This document shows positions 17,771 to 25,775 of a stretch of DNA of 64,000 nucleotides, in pieces. Positions within the stretch are counted from its first letter, which is position 1. Every line of letters starts with the position of its first letter. This DNA comes from Methylopila turkensis (lineage in GTDB: Bacteria > Pseudomonadota > Alphaproteobacteria > Rhizobiales > Methylopilaceae). The stretch covers positions 124,001 to 188,000 of the forward strand of contig NZ_BSFL01000002.1 of NCBI RefSeq assembly GCF_027922325.1, written 5' to 3'. The position numbers and the translations under genes were made by a program. Under the pieces are notes generated by a model, which was given only the letters and a program-made list of their open reading frames with translations, was not told where the DNA came from and did not search any database.

Positions 17771-18867
17771 GGCTTGGCGTCCCCCGGCTGAAGGACGTCA
17801 GGGCGGGAGATCCACGTCGGCCGCCAGCGGCCAATGTCGAGCAGCCCGTTCGGGAAGATCAGCGCGACCAGGATCACGAGGCCCGCCAGAACGAAGGGCC
17901 AGAGCTCCGGCATAGTGGCGGAGAGCGAGAACTTGATCGCGTTGACCAGCACGGCGCCGATCACCGCGCCCGCGAGCCGTCCGCGTCCGCCGATCGCGCA
18001 CCAGACCGCGATCTCGAGCGAGAGCTCGGGCGACAGCACCCGCGGATTGATGATGCCGACCTGCGGCACGTAGAGCAGGCCCGCGATGGCGGCGAGAACG
18101 GCCGACAGACACCAGACCCCGAGCTTCAGCCGCAGCGTCTCGTAGCCAAGCGAGCGCAGCCGCGTTTCGTCGTCGCGGGTCGCGACCAGCAGGCGGCCGA
18201 ACCGGCCGATCATCAGCAGGCGGCAGGCGACCAGAGCCGCGAACAGCACGAGGAGCGACGTCGCCGCCAGTCCCTTGGCGACGCCCGGCGTCTGGAACGG
18301 CGCGCCGAAGATCGTTTGGAAGCCGGTCATGCCGTTGTTGCCGCCGAAGCCGGTGTCGTTCCGGAACATCAGCAGCATCGCGACATAGACCAGCGCCTGG
18401 GTGATGATCGCGAAATAGACGCCGCCGACGCGCGAGCGGAACGACACCCAGCCGAACACGAAGGCGACCGCGAACGAAACGCCGAGCGCCGCGACGAGCG
18501 CGACCGGAAAGCTTTCCAGCGGGCCCCACCAGTCCGGCAGCGCCTTCCAGCCCATGAACTGGACGATGTCGGGCGTGACGCCCGTGGTCGCGACGGCATG
18601 CTCCAGCAAGTGCATGCCGATCACGTAGCCGCCGATGGCGAAGAACAGGCCGTGGCCGAGGCTGAGGATTCCCGCGTAGCCCCAGATCAGGTCCAGCGAG
18701 AGCGCGAGCAGCGCGAAACAGGCGAGCTGGCCCGCGATGTTGACGCGGTAGCCCGACAGGCCGGGGAACAGCGCCACGACGACCGCCGCGAGCGCGACTG
18801 CGGCCGCGACGCCGACGAAGATGCGGTCCTCGAACGCGCGGCTGAGGATGTGCGCCTTGTCGGTCAC
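17767..18867 (-). CDS. urtC: Urea/short-amide ABC transporter permease UrtC
   Basis: A 366-residue LivM-like permease with about ten hydrophobic helices. The family loop LSLDLIWGYAGILSLGHGLFFAIGGY near residue 65 and the EAA-type segment near RDDETRLRSLGYETLRLKLGVW at residue 235 are clear. The GTG start at 18867 overlaps the urtB stop codon (GTGA). The C terminus contains the conserved IVLVALIFPNGLL-like stretch. Together with UrtB it forms the membrane channel. Confidence 0.94.
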   Translation of the reverse strand: MTDKAHILSRAFEDRIFVGVAAAVALAAVVVALFPGLSGYRVNIAGQLACFALLALSLDLIWGYAGILSLGHGLFFAIGGYVIGMHLLEHAVATTGVTPDIVQFMGWKALPDWWGPLESFPVALVAALGVSFAVAFVFGWVSFRSRVGGVYFAIITQALVYVAMLLMFRNDTGFGGNNGMTGFQTIFGAPFQTPGVAKGLAATSLLVLFAALVACRLLMIGRFGRLLVATRDDETRLRSLGYETLRLKLGVWCLSAVLAAIAGLLYVPQVGIINPRVLSPELSLEIAVWCAIGGRGRLAGAVIGAVLVNAIKFSLSATMPELWPFVLAGLVILVALIFPNGLLDIGRWRPTWISRPDVLQPGDAKP

Positions 18868-20471
18868 TTCCGGCGTCCCTTCACGGCGAACAGCCCATCG
18901 GGCCGCCACTGGAGGAACGCGATGATCATCAGCAGCACGATGACCTTGGCGGCCACCGCCCCATAGAGCGGCTCGATCAGCACGTTGATCTGGCCGACTC
19001 CGAGGGAGGCGATCACCGTGCCGGCGAGCGTGCCGACGCCGCCCAGCACCACGACCATGAAGCTGTCGACGATGAAGTTGGAGCCCATCTGCGGATTCAC
19101 GTTGTAGATCGGGCAGAGCGCGAGCCCCGCCAAGCCGGCGAGGCCGGAGCCCAGCCCGAACGCCATCATGTCGACCCGCCGGGTCGCGATGCCGAGGCAG
19201 CCCGCCATGGCGCGGTTCTGGGTGACGGCGCGGATGTTCAATCCGAGCGGCGTGCGTTTCAGCACGACCCATGTGAGGACGAGCGTCGCGGCGGCGAAGA
19301 CGATCGCGAACAGCCGGTTCCAGGTGACGATGAAGTCTCCCATCAGCAGATGGCCGCCCGACATCCAGCTCGGCGTTACGAACTGCAGGTTCTGCGTCCC
19401 GACGCCCACGCGGACGAGATTGACGATGAGGAGGCTCACCGCCCAGGTCGCGAGCAGGGTCATCAGCGGCCGCGTGTAGAGCCGCCTCACGAGCGTCGCC
19501 TCCAGGAACACCCCGACGCCCGCGGTCGCAAGAAACACGATCGGGATCGCGACGATCAGGTACCAGTCGAGCAGGTCGGGGGCCGCGGCGCGAAGAACCT
19601 CCTGCACCGCGTAGGTGACATAGGCCCCGATCATGATGAACTCGCCTTGGGCGAGGTTGATCACGCCCATGAGCCCGAAGATGATCGCGAGCCCCGCCGA
19701 GGCCATGAACAGGATCGAGGCGAAGGACAGCCCGTTGTAGAGCGTGTTCAGCGCGTTCGAGATCTGGAGCCGCCGCTCGATCGAGGCGACCCCGGCGTCG
19801 ACCGCCGCCTTGAAGGCTTGATCTGTAGCGTAGGCCGGATCGGTCTTCAGCCCCGCGACCTGCGTGAGCGAGCGGCGGTCGGCGCTCACCGAGATGCGCT
19901 CGATCGCGGAGATCCGCTTCGAGACGTCCGGCGAATTGAGCAGCGCGGCCTGGCCGACGCCGAGGATGCGCTCCTTGAGGCCGACGTCGGTTTCGGCATC
20001 CGCCGCCTTCTCGAACAGTTCCGGCGGCAGGGAGCCGGCCCGCCGCTCCAGCGCCGAGAGCGCCGCGCCGCGTTCGCCTTGGGTTACGCCCGAAAACAGC
20101 GTTGCAGCCGCGCGGGCGGTCTCGAACAGCGGCCGGTTCTTCAGGCTGAGCAGCGGAGAGGTCCCATCGGCAGACGTCGCCGGCGCGAGCGTCGCGGCGT
20201 CGCGCGCGCCCGCGGGCGCGGCGATCACGGGCGGCGAACCGCATTTCAGCGTCCGCTCGATCGCGGCGCCTGAGAGCGTCGCGGCCCAGGCGGCGTCGTC
20301 TTTCGACGCGGTCGCGACGCCCGCCGTCAGCGCGGCCGCGGCCTCCGTCATGCTCCCGGGTCCGCCGCAGGCTTGAGCTACGATCGCGGCGCGGTCGAGC
20401 GCGAGAGCGGGCGCCGCCATGAAGGCGATCGCCAGGACGATCGCCGCCGCTTTCCGAATGAACCGCGTCAT
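18864..20471 (-). CDS. urtB: Urea/short-amide ABC transporter permease UrtB
   Basis: A 535-residue protein with a Sec-type signal sequence (residues 1-25, ending in PALALDRA), a periplasmic N-terminal domain of about 200 residues, and then a LivH-like permease with about eight helices, the normal long form of UrtB. The membrane part contains GLAIIFGLMGVINLAQGEFIMIGAY near residue 255. The reading frame is open upstream to 20657, but that extension only translates a palindromic repeat element, so ATG 20471 is chosen. That start codon lies within the repeat. It overlaps urtC by four bases. Confidence 0.92.
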   Translation of the reverse strand: MTRFIRKAAAIVLAIAFMAAPALALDRAAIVAQACGGPGSMTEAAAALTAGVATASKDDAAWAATLSGAAIERTLKCGSPPVIAAPAGARDAATLAPATSADGTSPLLSLKNRPLFETARAAATLFSGVTQGERGAALSALERRAGSLPPELFEKAADAETDVGLKERILGVGQAALLNSPDVSKRISAIERISVSADRRSLTQVAGLKTDPAYATDQAFKAAVDAGVASIERRLQISNALNTLYNGLSFASILFMASAGLAIIFGLMGVINLAQGEFIMIGAYVTYAVQEVLRAAAPDLLDWYLIVAIPIVFLATAGVGVFLEATLVRRLYTRPLMTLLATWAVSLLIVNLVRVGVGTQNLQFVTPSWMSGGHLLMGDFIVTWNRLFAIVFAAATLVLTWVVLKRTPLGLNIRAVTQNRAMAGCLGIATRRVDMMAFGLGSGLAGLAGLALCPIYNVNPQMGSNFIVDSFMVVVLGGVGTLAGTVIASLGVGQINVLIEPLYGAVAAKVIVLLMIIAFLQWRPDGLFAVKGRRK

Positions 20472-20560
20472 GCCCCGGCTCGTCCGGGGCATCCAGCTTT
20501 CCGTCGCGCGGCGCTCGACGATGGAGCCTGGATCCCCCGGACAAGCCGGGGGATGACGGG
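20467..20560. repeat. Palindromic repeat element A, between urtA and urtB
   Basis: Two hairpins: TGCCCCGG-CTCGT-CCGGGGCA at 20471-20491 and ATCCCCCGG-ACAAG-CCGGGGGAT at 20532-20554, joined by a spacer. The outer ends (GTCAT at the left, ATGAC at the right) are reverse complements. The same organisation recurs near 56.4 kb and in part near 63.1 kb, and elements of this form are common in Hyphomicrobiales genomes. The urtB start codon is inside it. Confidence 0.8.
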
Positions 20561-20608
20561 CGTCGAGAGTCGGGGACTTGCGCATGCGGACGCTGAGGCG
20601 GTCTCGGC

Positions 20609-21856
20609 TCAGTACTGGCTCATCGGCACGGGCTTGGGCGTGTCCGGCGACTGCCACAGCACGTCGAAGCCCTGGGTTTCGTTGACAGAACCGATGAACA
20701 CGCCGCGCGACACGTAGTTGTTCTCGGCCGTCATGCCGATCTTGTAGCCCGAGGGACAGTCGAAGCTCAGTCCGTCGAACGCCTTGCGCACCTCTGGCAC
20801 GTCGAAGGATCCTGCCTTCTTGGCGGCCATCGCCCAGAGATGGACGGCGTCGTAGGTCGAAACCATCGGGTCGATCGCGACGTCCTTCTTGAACGGCGCG
20901 CCGGTCTTGGTCACGTAGTCCGACCAGCTTTTAAGGAACTTGACGTTGGCGTCGCCCTTGGCCTGCTGGAGATAGGCCCAGCAGTTGAGGTGGCCGACCA
21001 TCTTCGCCGTGTCGAGGCCCTCGAGATCGGCCTCCACCATGTCGAGGCCGAGCACCGGCACGTCGGACGACGAGATGCCCTGATTGGCGAACTCGCGCAT
21101 GAAGTCCGGGATCGAGGAGCCCACGACCGTCAGCACCACCACGCACTTGCCGCCGGGGGCGTCCGCGAAGGCGCGGATCTGGTTCACGATGGTCTGGAAG
21201 TTCGAGAAGGAGAACGGCACGTACTCCTCCTTCCAGGCGCTCTCCTCGATGCCCTTCGACTTCCAGTAGCCCTTGAGCTGCTTGTTGATGGTGCGCGGCC
21301 AGACGTAGTCCGAGCCGATCATGAAGAAGCGCTTCGCCTCCACCCCGTCCGGGCTCATAAGGTAGTCGACGGCGGGCAGCACGGAGCTCGCGGGCGGCGA
21401 ATTCACGTAGACGACGTTCTTGGAGTTCTCGTCGCCTTCGAAATGAAGCGGGTAGAACAGCAGCCCGTCGTTCTGTTCGACGACCGGCAGCACAGACTTG
21501 CGCGAGACGGACGTCCAGCAGCCGAACAGCGCGGCGACCTTGGTCTCGGCGAGCATCTGGCGGCCGATCTGGGCGTAGAGCGGCCAGTCCGACGCGGGGT
21601 CGGACGTCACCACCTCGATGGTCGAGCCGTTGACGCCGCCCGCGGCGTTGATCTCGTCGGCCGCCATCTTGGCCACGAAGTTCATGCGGCCTTCGAGGTT
21701 GGCCATCGTGCCGGAGGAGGAGAACAGGCAGCCGAGCTTCACCGGGCCGGCCGCGCGGGCGGAGCGGATCAACGGCGGAGCGGCGAGCGGCAGGGCTGCG
21801 CCGGCCGCGAGGCCCGCGGTGGTCATGAGGAAGCTTCTGCGGTCGAACTTGCTCAT
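20609..21856 (-). CDS. urtA: Urea/short-amide ABC transporter substrate-binding protein UrtA
   Basis: A 415-residue periplasmic binding protein of the UrtA/FmdD type (type 1 periplasmic-binding fold). The N terminus carries a twin-arginine signal (DRRSFLMTTAGLAAGAALPL) with cleavage expected after ARA near residue 36. Then follow GCLFSSSGTMA, FGCWTSVSRKSVLPVVE near residue 115 and LLFYPLHFEGDE, all typical of urea/amide-binding members. Start ATG 21856 is preferred over a TTG two codons upstream. First gene of the urtABCDE-amidase operon. Confidence 0.93.
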   Translation of the reverse strand: MSKFDRRSFLMTTAGLAAGAALPLAAPPLIRSARAAGPVKLGCLFSSSGTMANLEGRMNFVAKMAADEINAAGGVNGSTIEVVTSDPASDWPLYAQIGRQMLAETKVAALFGCWTSVSRKSVLPVVEQNDGLLFYPLHFEGDENSKNVVYVNSPPASSVLPAVDYLMSPDGVEAKRFFMIGSDYVWPRTINKQLKGYWKSKGIEESAWKEEYVPFSFSNFQTIVNQIRAFADAPGGKCVVVLTVVGSSIPDFMREFANQGISSSDVPVLGLDMVEADLEGLDTAKMVGHLNCWAYLQQAKGDANVKFLKSWSDYVTKTGAPFKKDVAIDPMVSTYDAVHLWAMAAKKAGSFDVPEVRKAFDGLSFDCPSGYKIGMTAENNYVSRGVFIGSVNETQGFDVLWQSPDTPKPVPMSQY

Positions 21857-21980
21857 CGCCAAACGCCTTCGAGAGAATTTCGGGCGCTTGAAGCTGAGAG
21901 CCGGATCCCTTGAGCGGCAAGGCCAAATAATCGGTCGTGGCGCGCGCGGATTGGGCGCCTCGGGGTCGTGTGAGGCGCAA

Positions 21981-21994
21981 TGTCAAAATTGACA
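21981..21994. promoter_or_regulatory. Inverted repeat TGTCAAAATTGACA
   Basis: Six-base perfect arms (TGTCAA/TTGACA) around AA, 125 bases upstream of urtA. It could be an operator for a regulator of the urt operon; the protein that would bind it cannot be named. Confidence 0.45.
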
Positions 21995-22133
21995 GACGTC
22001 GCGGCTGCGCCGACGTGCGCTGTCGTGCCGGGCGCGTCGCGCCGGACCTTGCATCTGAGCGGGCTCGCCTGCGTTCCGGCATCGCCCGACGCGGGTGGAA
22101 GGCTGTTGCCAGCGCTTCCGTTCCGGACCATTC

Positions 22134-22150
22134 TGCACCGAGATTGTGCA
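22134..22150. promoter_or_regulatory. NtrC-like binding site upstream of the urt operon
   Basis: TGCACCGAGATTGTGCA is a perfect TGCAC-N7-GTGCA inverted repeat and differs from the NtrC consensus TGCACC-N5-GGTGCA at one position. It lies 277 bases upstream of urtA, a distance suited to an enhancer site. Nitrogen control is also usual for urt genes. No convincing sigma-54 promoter was found with it. Confidence 0.55.
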
Positions 22151-22207
22151 TGCCTGTTCGCGCGGCGCGACGCCGAGCGGAGAGCGTGAAGCCGCGAGGT
22201 TCACGAG

Positions 22208-22558
22208 ATGGCCGCGTCGCGTCTGACCGACGAAGAGATCGCCGTTCTTCTGAGCGAAGTCTCGAACGGCGCGTCCATGGAGGCGGTCTGCGCGGCCGCC
22301 CACGTCTCGGTGCGCACCTTCTACCGCTGGAAGCGCAAGTTCGACGGGCTGACGCCGTCGGGCGTTCGTCAGCTGAAAGCGCTGCGCCGGGAGAACAGCG
22401 AACTCCGCCGGCTTCTGGCCGAGCGAAGCGCGCGCCCGCCGCTCAACGCGTCGCCGGCGGCGGACGCGTCCGAACGCCGTGCGCAGGAGGCCCGCCTGCG
22501 CGAGATGCACGGCGTGAATCTCGGCCGCTTCGCGACCGTGCGCGTCCACGGCGGATAA
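22208..22558 (+). CDS. IS3 OrfA-like helix-turn-helix protein without OrfB
   Basis: A 116-residue protein whose first two thirds match the transposase OrfA (HTH_Tnp_1) pattern: LTDEEIAVLLSEVSNG, AVCAAAHVSVRTFYRWKRKF as the helix-turn-helix, and LKALRRENSELRRLLAE as the leucine-rich helix. The tail is unlike IS3 OrfA, with a proline and alanine linker and GVNLGRFATVRVHGG at the end. There is no OrfB reading frame and no terminal inverted repeat nearby. It could be a domesticated DNA-binding protein or an IS remnant. It is transcribed away from urtA. Confidence 0.75.
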   Translation: MAASRLTDEEIAVLLSEVSNGASMEAVCAAAHVSVRTFYRWKRKFDGLTPSGVRQLKALRRENSELRRLLAERSARPPLNASPAADASERRAQEARLREMHGVNLGRFATVRVHGG

Positions 22559-22788
22559 AGCCCGAAGCGCCGTTCGAACCCCGCGTTGAGCCGCGGCCCC
22601 TCAGCCGGATGACATCGGGCGGCGCGGGACCCCGCCGCGCGCCCGGTCGCGGACATCGGCGAGCGGAGGCGGCGACGATAATGCCGACTAGATCGATCGT
22701 TTGTCTGCGGCGAACATATTGGCCGTAATAATGAATTGGATCGAAAGCGAGGGGATCGCGATGCTGCGCCGAACGATTGGAGATCGTC

Positions 22789-23835
22789 GTGGCCGCAGTC
22801 GCCGATTCAAATGCGAAGATCGTCCGGACCGACGGGGACGCGCGTCGCGGACCGGTCGCGGCGCTTCTGCCCGGGATCGCGCTCGCGGGTTTGATCACGG
22901 CGGCGGCCTATGGCGTTCGCCTCGCCCCCGGCATGGGCTCGCTCAGCCCGATGATCCTCGCGATCGCGCTCGGCGCCGTGATGAGCAATCTGATCGGCGT
23001 GCCGGACGTCGCGCGGGCGGGGCTTACCTTCGCCATGCGCCGGCTGCTCCGCATCGCGATCGTACTGCTCGGGCTTCAGCTCACGATCTCTCAGGTGATC
23101 GCGGTCGGGGCCGGCGGCGTCGTCGCCATCGTCGTCACGCTGATCGCGACCTTCGCGGTCACGACCTGGCTCGGCCGCCGGCTCGGCGTCGACCGCGGCC
23201 TCACCCAGCTGATCGCGGCCGGCACGTCGATCTGCGGCGCCTCCGCGATCATGGCGGCCAACACGGTGACGCGCGCCCCGGACGAGGACGTCGCCTACGC
23301 GGTCGCCTGCGTCACCCTGTTCGGCACGGTCGCCATGCTGGCCTACCCGCTGCTGCCGGGCGTGCTGAACCTCGATCCGCTGGCCTATGGGCTCTGGACC
23401 GGCGCCTCGATCCACGAGATCGCGCAGGTGGTCGGCGCAAGCTTCGCGCAGGGGCAGGCCGCCGGCGAATTCGGCACGGTGGCGAAGCTCGCCCGGGTCA
23501 TGATGCTCGCGCCCGTCGTCATAGCGCTCGGCCTGATCGCGGCCCGCGCGACGGGGGCGGGCCCGGCCGGCCGCGCGAACGCGCCGACGCCCTGGTTCGC
23601 TCTCGGCTTCGTGGCGCTGATCGTCGTCAACAGCGTGTTCGCGATCCCGGTCGAGGTGAAGGAGTTCGCGGCCCCCGTCACTACTCTCCTGCTGACCGTG
23701 GCGCTTGCGGCCATGGGGATCGGCGCGAACATCGCGGAGCTGCGCGCGCGGGGCTTCCGCCCGCTTCTGCTCGGGCTCTGTTCGTTCCTGTTCATCGCCG
23801 TCTTCAGCCTGGGGCTGGTCAAGCTGCTGACCTGA
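22789..23835 (+). CDS. YeiH-family putative sulfate/anion exporter
   Basis: A 348-residue membrane protein with about ten hydrophobic helices of the YeiH (UPF0324) family. Typical segments are [35 protein letters not shown] and the conserved [21 protein letters not shown] near residue 145. Members are annotated as putative sulfate exporters, with little direct proof. The start is uncertain: GTG 22789 is chosen because GGAG lies six bases upstream; TTG 22777 would add four residues. It is followed by a LysR gene ten bases downstream, like the yeiE-yeiH pairing in enterobacteria. Confidence 0.88.
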   Translation: MAAVADSNAKIVRTDGDARRGPVAALLPGIALAGLITAAAYGVRLAPGMGSLSPMILAIALGAVMSNLIGVPDVARAGLTFAMRRLLRIAIVLLGLQLTISQVIAVGAGGVVAIVVTLIATFAVTTWLGRRLGVDRGLTQLIAAGTSICGASAIMAANTVTRAPDEDVAYAVACVTLFGTVAMLAYPLLPGVLNLDPLAYGLWTGASIHEIAQVVGASFAQGQAAGEFGTVAKLARVMMLAPVVIALGLIAARATGAGPAGRANAPTPWFALGFVALIVVNSVFAIPVEVKEFAAPVTTLLLTVALAAMGIGANIAELRARGFRPLLLGLCSFLFIAVFSLGLVKLLT

Positions 23836-23845
23836 GGCCCCGACC

Positions 23846-24727
23846 GTGACGCTGGAGCAGCTCCGCATCTTCGTCGCGGTCGCCGAGCGCGAGCACGTCA
23901 CCAACGCGGCCGCGGACCTCCGCCTGACCCAGTCGGCGGTCAGCGCCGCGGTGTCGGCGCTAGAGGCGCGTTACGCCACCAAACTGTTCGACCGGGTCGG
24001 CCGCCGCATCGTGCTGAGCGACGCTGGCTCGGCCTTTCTCGGCGAGGCCCGCGCGGTGCTGGCGCGGGCCGCGGCGGCCGAGGCGGTGCTCGCCGACATC
24101 GCGGGCCTCAAGAAAGGCCGCCTCGCGCTCGCGGGCAGCCAGACGGTCGCGAGCTACTGGCTTCCGCCGCTCATCCACCGGTTCGCGAGCGCCTATCCCG
24201 GCGTCTCGGTCGCGGTCGAAATCGCCAACACCGAACGCGTGGCGGCGCTGGTCCACGACGGCGAGGCCGACATCGGGATCGTCGAGGGCGAGGTGGACGA
24301 CCCGGCGCTCGCGGCCCTCACCGTGGCCGAAGACGAGATGACGCTCGTGGTCGGCAGGAGCCACCCCTGGGCGGACGGACGGACGATCCAGGCCGGCGAT
24401 CTCACATCCACGCGCTGGGTGCTGCGGGAGCCTGGGTCCGGCACGCGGTCGGCGCTGGAGGCCGTCATGAGGGCCGCGGGAGGCGGCCTTTCGGACCTCG
24501 ACGTGGCGATCGAGTTCTCGTCGAACGAGGCGGTGCGGACCGCGGTGGAGGCCGGCGCGGGCGCCGCCGTCATGTCGCGGCTCGTGGCGGCGTCGTCGCT
24601 GTCATCCGGCGCGCTGGTCGAAGTCGCCATGGCGCTGCCGCGCCGCCGCTTCACCGCGCTCAGGCACAAGAGCCGCTACGCCACCAAGGCCGCGACGGCC
24701 TTCCTCGACACGATCGCGGCGGGATAG
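23846..24727 (+). CDS. LysR-family regulator next to YeiH
   Basis: A 293-residue LysR regulator. The N-terminal winged helix reads MTLEQLRIFVAVAEREHVTNAA with recognition helix LRLTQSAVSAAVSALEARYA at about residues 30-50. The effector domain has GSQTVASYWLPPLIHRF, typical of the CysB/CbbR/YeiE-like branch, and ends in RHKSRYATKAATAFLDTI. In enterobacteria the LysR protein YeiE is encoded beside yeiH, so this gene probably regulates the exporter gene with which it is cotranscribed. Start GTG 23846. Confidence 0.9.
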   Translation: MTLEQLRIFVAVAEREHVTNAAADLRLTQSAVSAAVSALEARYATKLFDRVGRRIVLSDAGSAFLGEARAVLARAAAAEAVLADIAGLKKGRLALAGSQTVASYWLPPLIHRFASAYPGVSVAVEIANTERVAALVHDGEADIGIVEGEVDDPALAALTVAEDEMTLVVGRSHPWADGRTIQAGDLTSTRWVLREPGSGTRSALEAVMRAAGGGLSDLDVAIEFSSNEAVRTAVEAGAGAAVMSRLVAASSLSSGALVEVAMALPRRRFTALRHKSRYATKAATAFLDTIAAG

Positions 24728-24807
24728 GCTTTCAACCTGACTTGAGGCGGCCATGGAGCGCGGAGCCACCATTGACGCTCGGCCGGACGGCGCGCGGTCC
24801 CCTCGCC

Positions 24808-25698
24808 TCACGACATCGGCGGCGGGGGAGGCGCCGGCTCGTCCGGAAGGGGAATGAACTCTTCGTCGTCGGCGTCGGGCAGCTTCATTCGTCCGGCCTT
24901 CCAGTCCGATGCCGCCTGGGCGAGGCGGTTCTTCGAGGACGACACGAAGTTCCAGTGGATGAAGCGTTCGCCGACGGGCTCGCCGCCGAGCACCATGACG
25001 GCCGAGCGCTCCAACGCCTTCACGCGCGACGCCGCGGCGCCGAGCACCAGCATCTTGCCAGCCTCGTAGCGCAGCCCGTCCATCTCCACCGCCCCGGTCG
25101 CGACATAGACCGCGCGCTCCTTGTGCTCGCTCGGAATCTCGGCGGTCGCGCCAGGCTCCATGTCGAGATGGGCGTAGAACAGCGGCGAATGCGTCCTGGC
25201 GCCTGCGGTGAGGCCATAGGCGCTCCCGGCGATCAGCTGGCCATGGACGCCCACGTCGCTCCACTGCGGCAGATCGAGGCCGGCGTGGTGCGAGAAGGAC
25301 GGCGCGGTCTCCTCGAACTCGGTCGGCAGCGCCACCCAGGCCTGGACGCCGTGCAGGTGGTCGCCATGGACGCGCGCATGCTCGAAGCGCTCGCTGTGCG
25401 TGATGCCGCGTCCCGCGGTCATCCAGTTCACCTCCTGCGGGCGGATCGCCTGCTCGTAGCCGAGACTGTCGCGGTGCATGATCTCGCCGGAGAACAGGTA
25501 GGTGACGGTCGACAGGCCGATATGCGGATGCGGGCGGACGTCGAGGCCGCGATCGACGCCGGGCGCCAGATCAAGCGGTCCCATGTGGTCGAAGAAGATG
25601 AACGGACCGACCATGCGCCGCTTCGCGAAGGGCAGCACGCGGCCGACCTCGAAGCCGCCCAGGTTCTTGCGCCGTTGCTCGATGATGAGCTCAATCAT
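24808..25698 (-). CDS. Pirin family protein
   Basis: A 296-residue bicupin of the pirin family. The N-terminal cupin holds the metal ligands in RPHPHIGLSTVTYLFSGEIMH (two His) and RGITHSERFE (His and Glu), near residues 56-105. The C-terminal cupin includes IPSEHKERAVYVATGAVEMDG. Bacterial pirins include quercetin 2,3-dioxygenases and regulators of metabolic enzymes, so the exact role is open. The gene converges with the LysR gene and is followed upstream by a flavin oxidoreductase gene in the same orientation. Confidence 0.93.
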   Translation of the reverse strand: MIELIIEQRRKNLGGFEVGRVLPFAKRRMVGPFIFFDHMGPLDLAPGVDRGLDVRPHPHIGLSTVTYLFSGEIMHRDSLGYEQAIRPQEVNWMTAGRGITHSERFEHARVHGDHLHGVQAWVALPTEFEETAPSFSHHAGLDLPQWSDVGVHGQLIAGSAYGLTAGARTHSPLFYAHLDMEPGATAEIPSEHKERAVYVATGAVEMDGLRYEAGKMLVLGAAASRVKALERSAVMVLGGEPVGERFIHWNFVSSSKNRLAQAASDWKAGRMKLPDADDEEFIPLPDEPAPPPPPMS

Positions 25699-25775
25699 CC
25701 CTTCCCTCCTGCTTCATTGGGATCGAACGTCGAAACGCCGCCGCGGAACGCCGGCGCCTCGTCCTGCGGCGTCCC

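Larger units (their letters stand above)
21857..22207. other. Divergent intergenic region between urtA and an orfA-like gene
   Basis: These 351 bases hold the urt operon promoter and probably that of the orfA-like gene. Two inverted repeats are listed separately: TGTCAA-AA-TTGACA at 21981-21994 and a TGCAC-N7-GTGCA site at 22134-22150. No gene is seen. Confidence 0.6.

Noticed and set aside
20472-20657. N-terminal extension of UrtB
   Set aside because: The extra residues are a translation of the palindromic repeat and overlap urtA. The signal peptide starts at ATG 20471.
22100-22115. TGGCAA-N5-TTCCA on the minus strand, as a sigma-54 promoter for urtA
   Set aside because: The essential GC at -12 is missing and the distance to urtA is about 245 bases.
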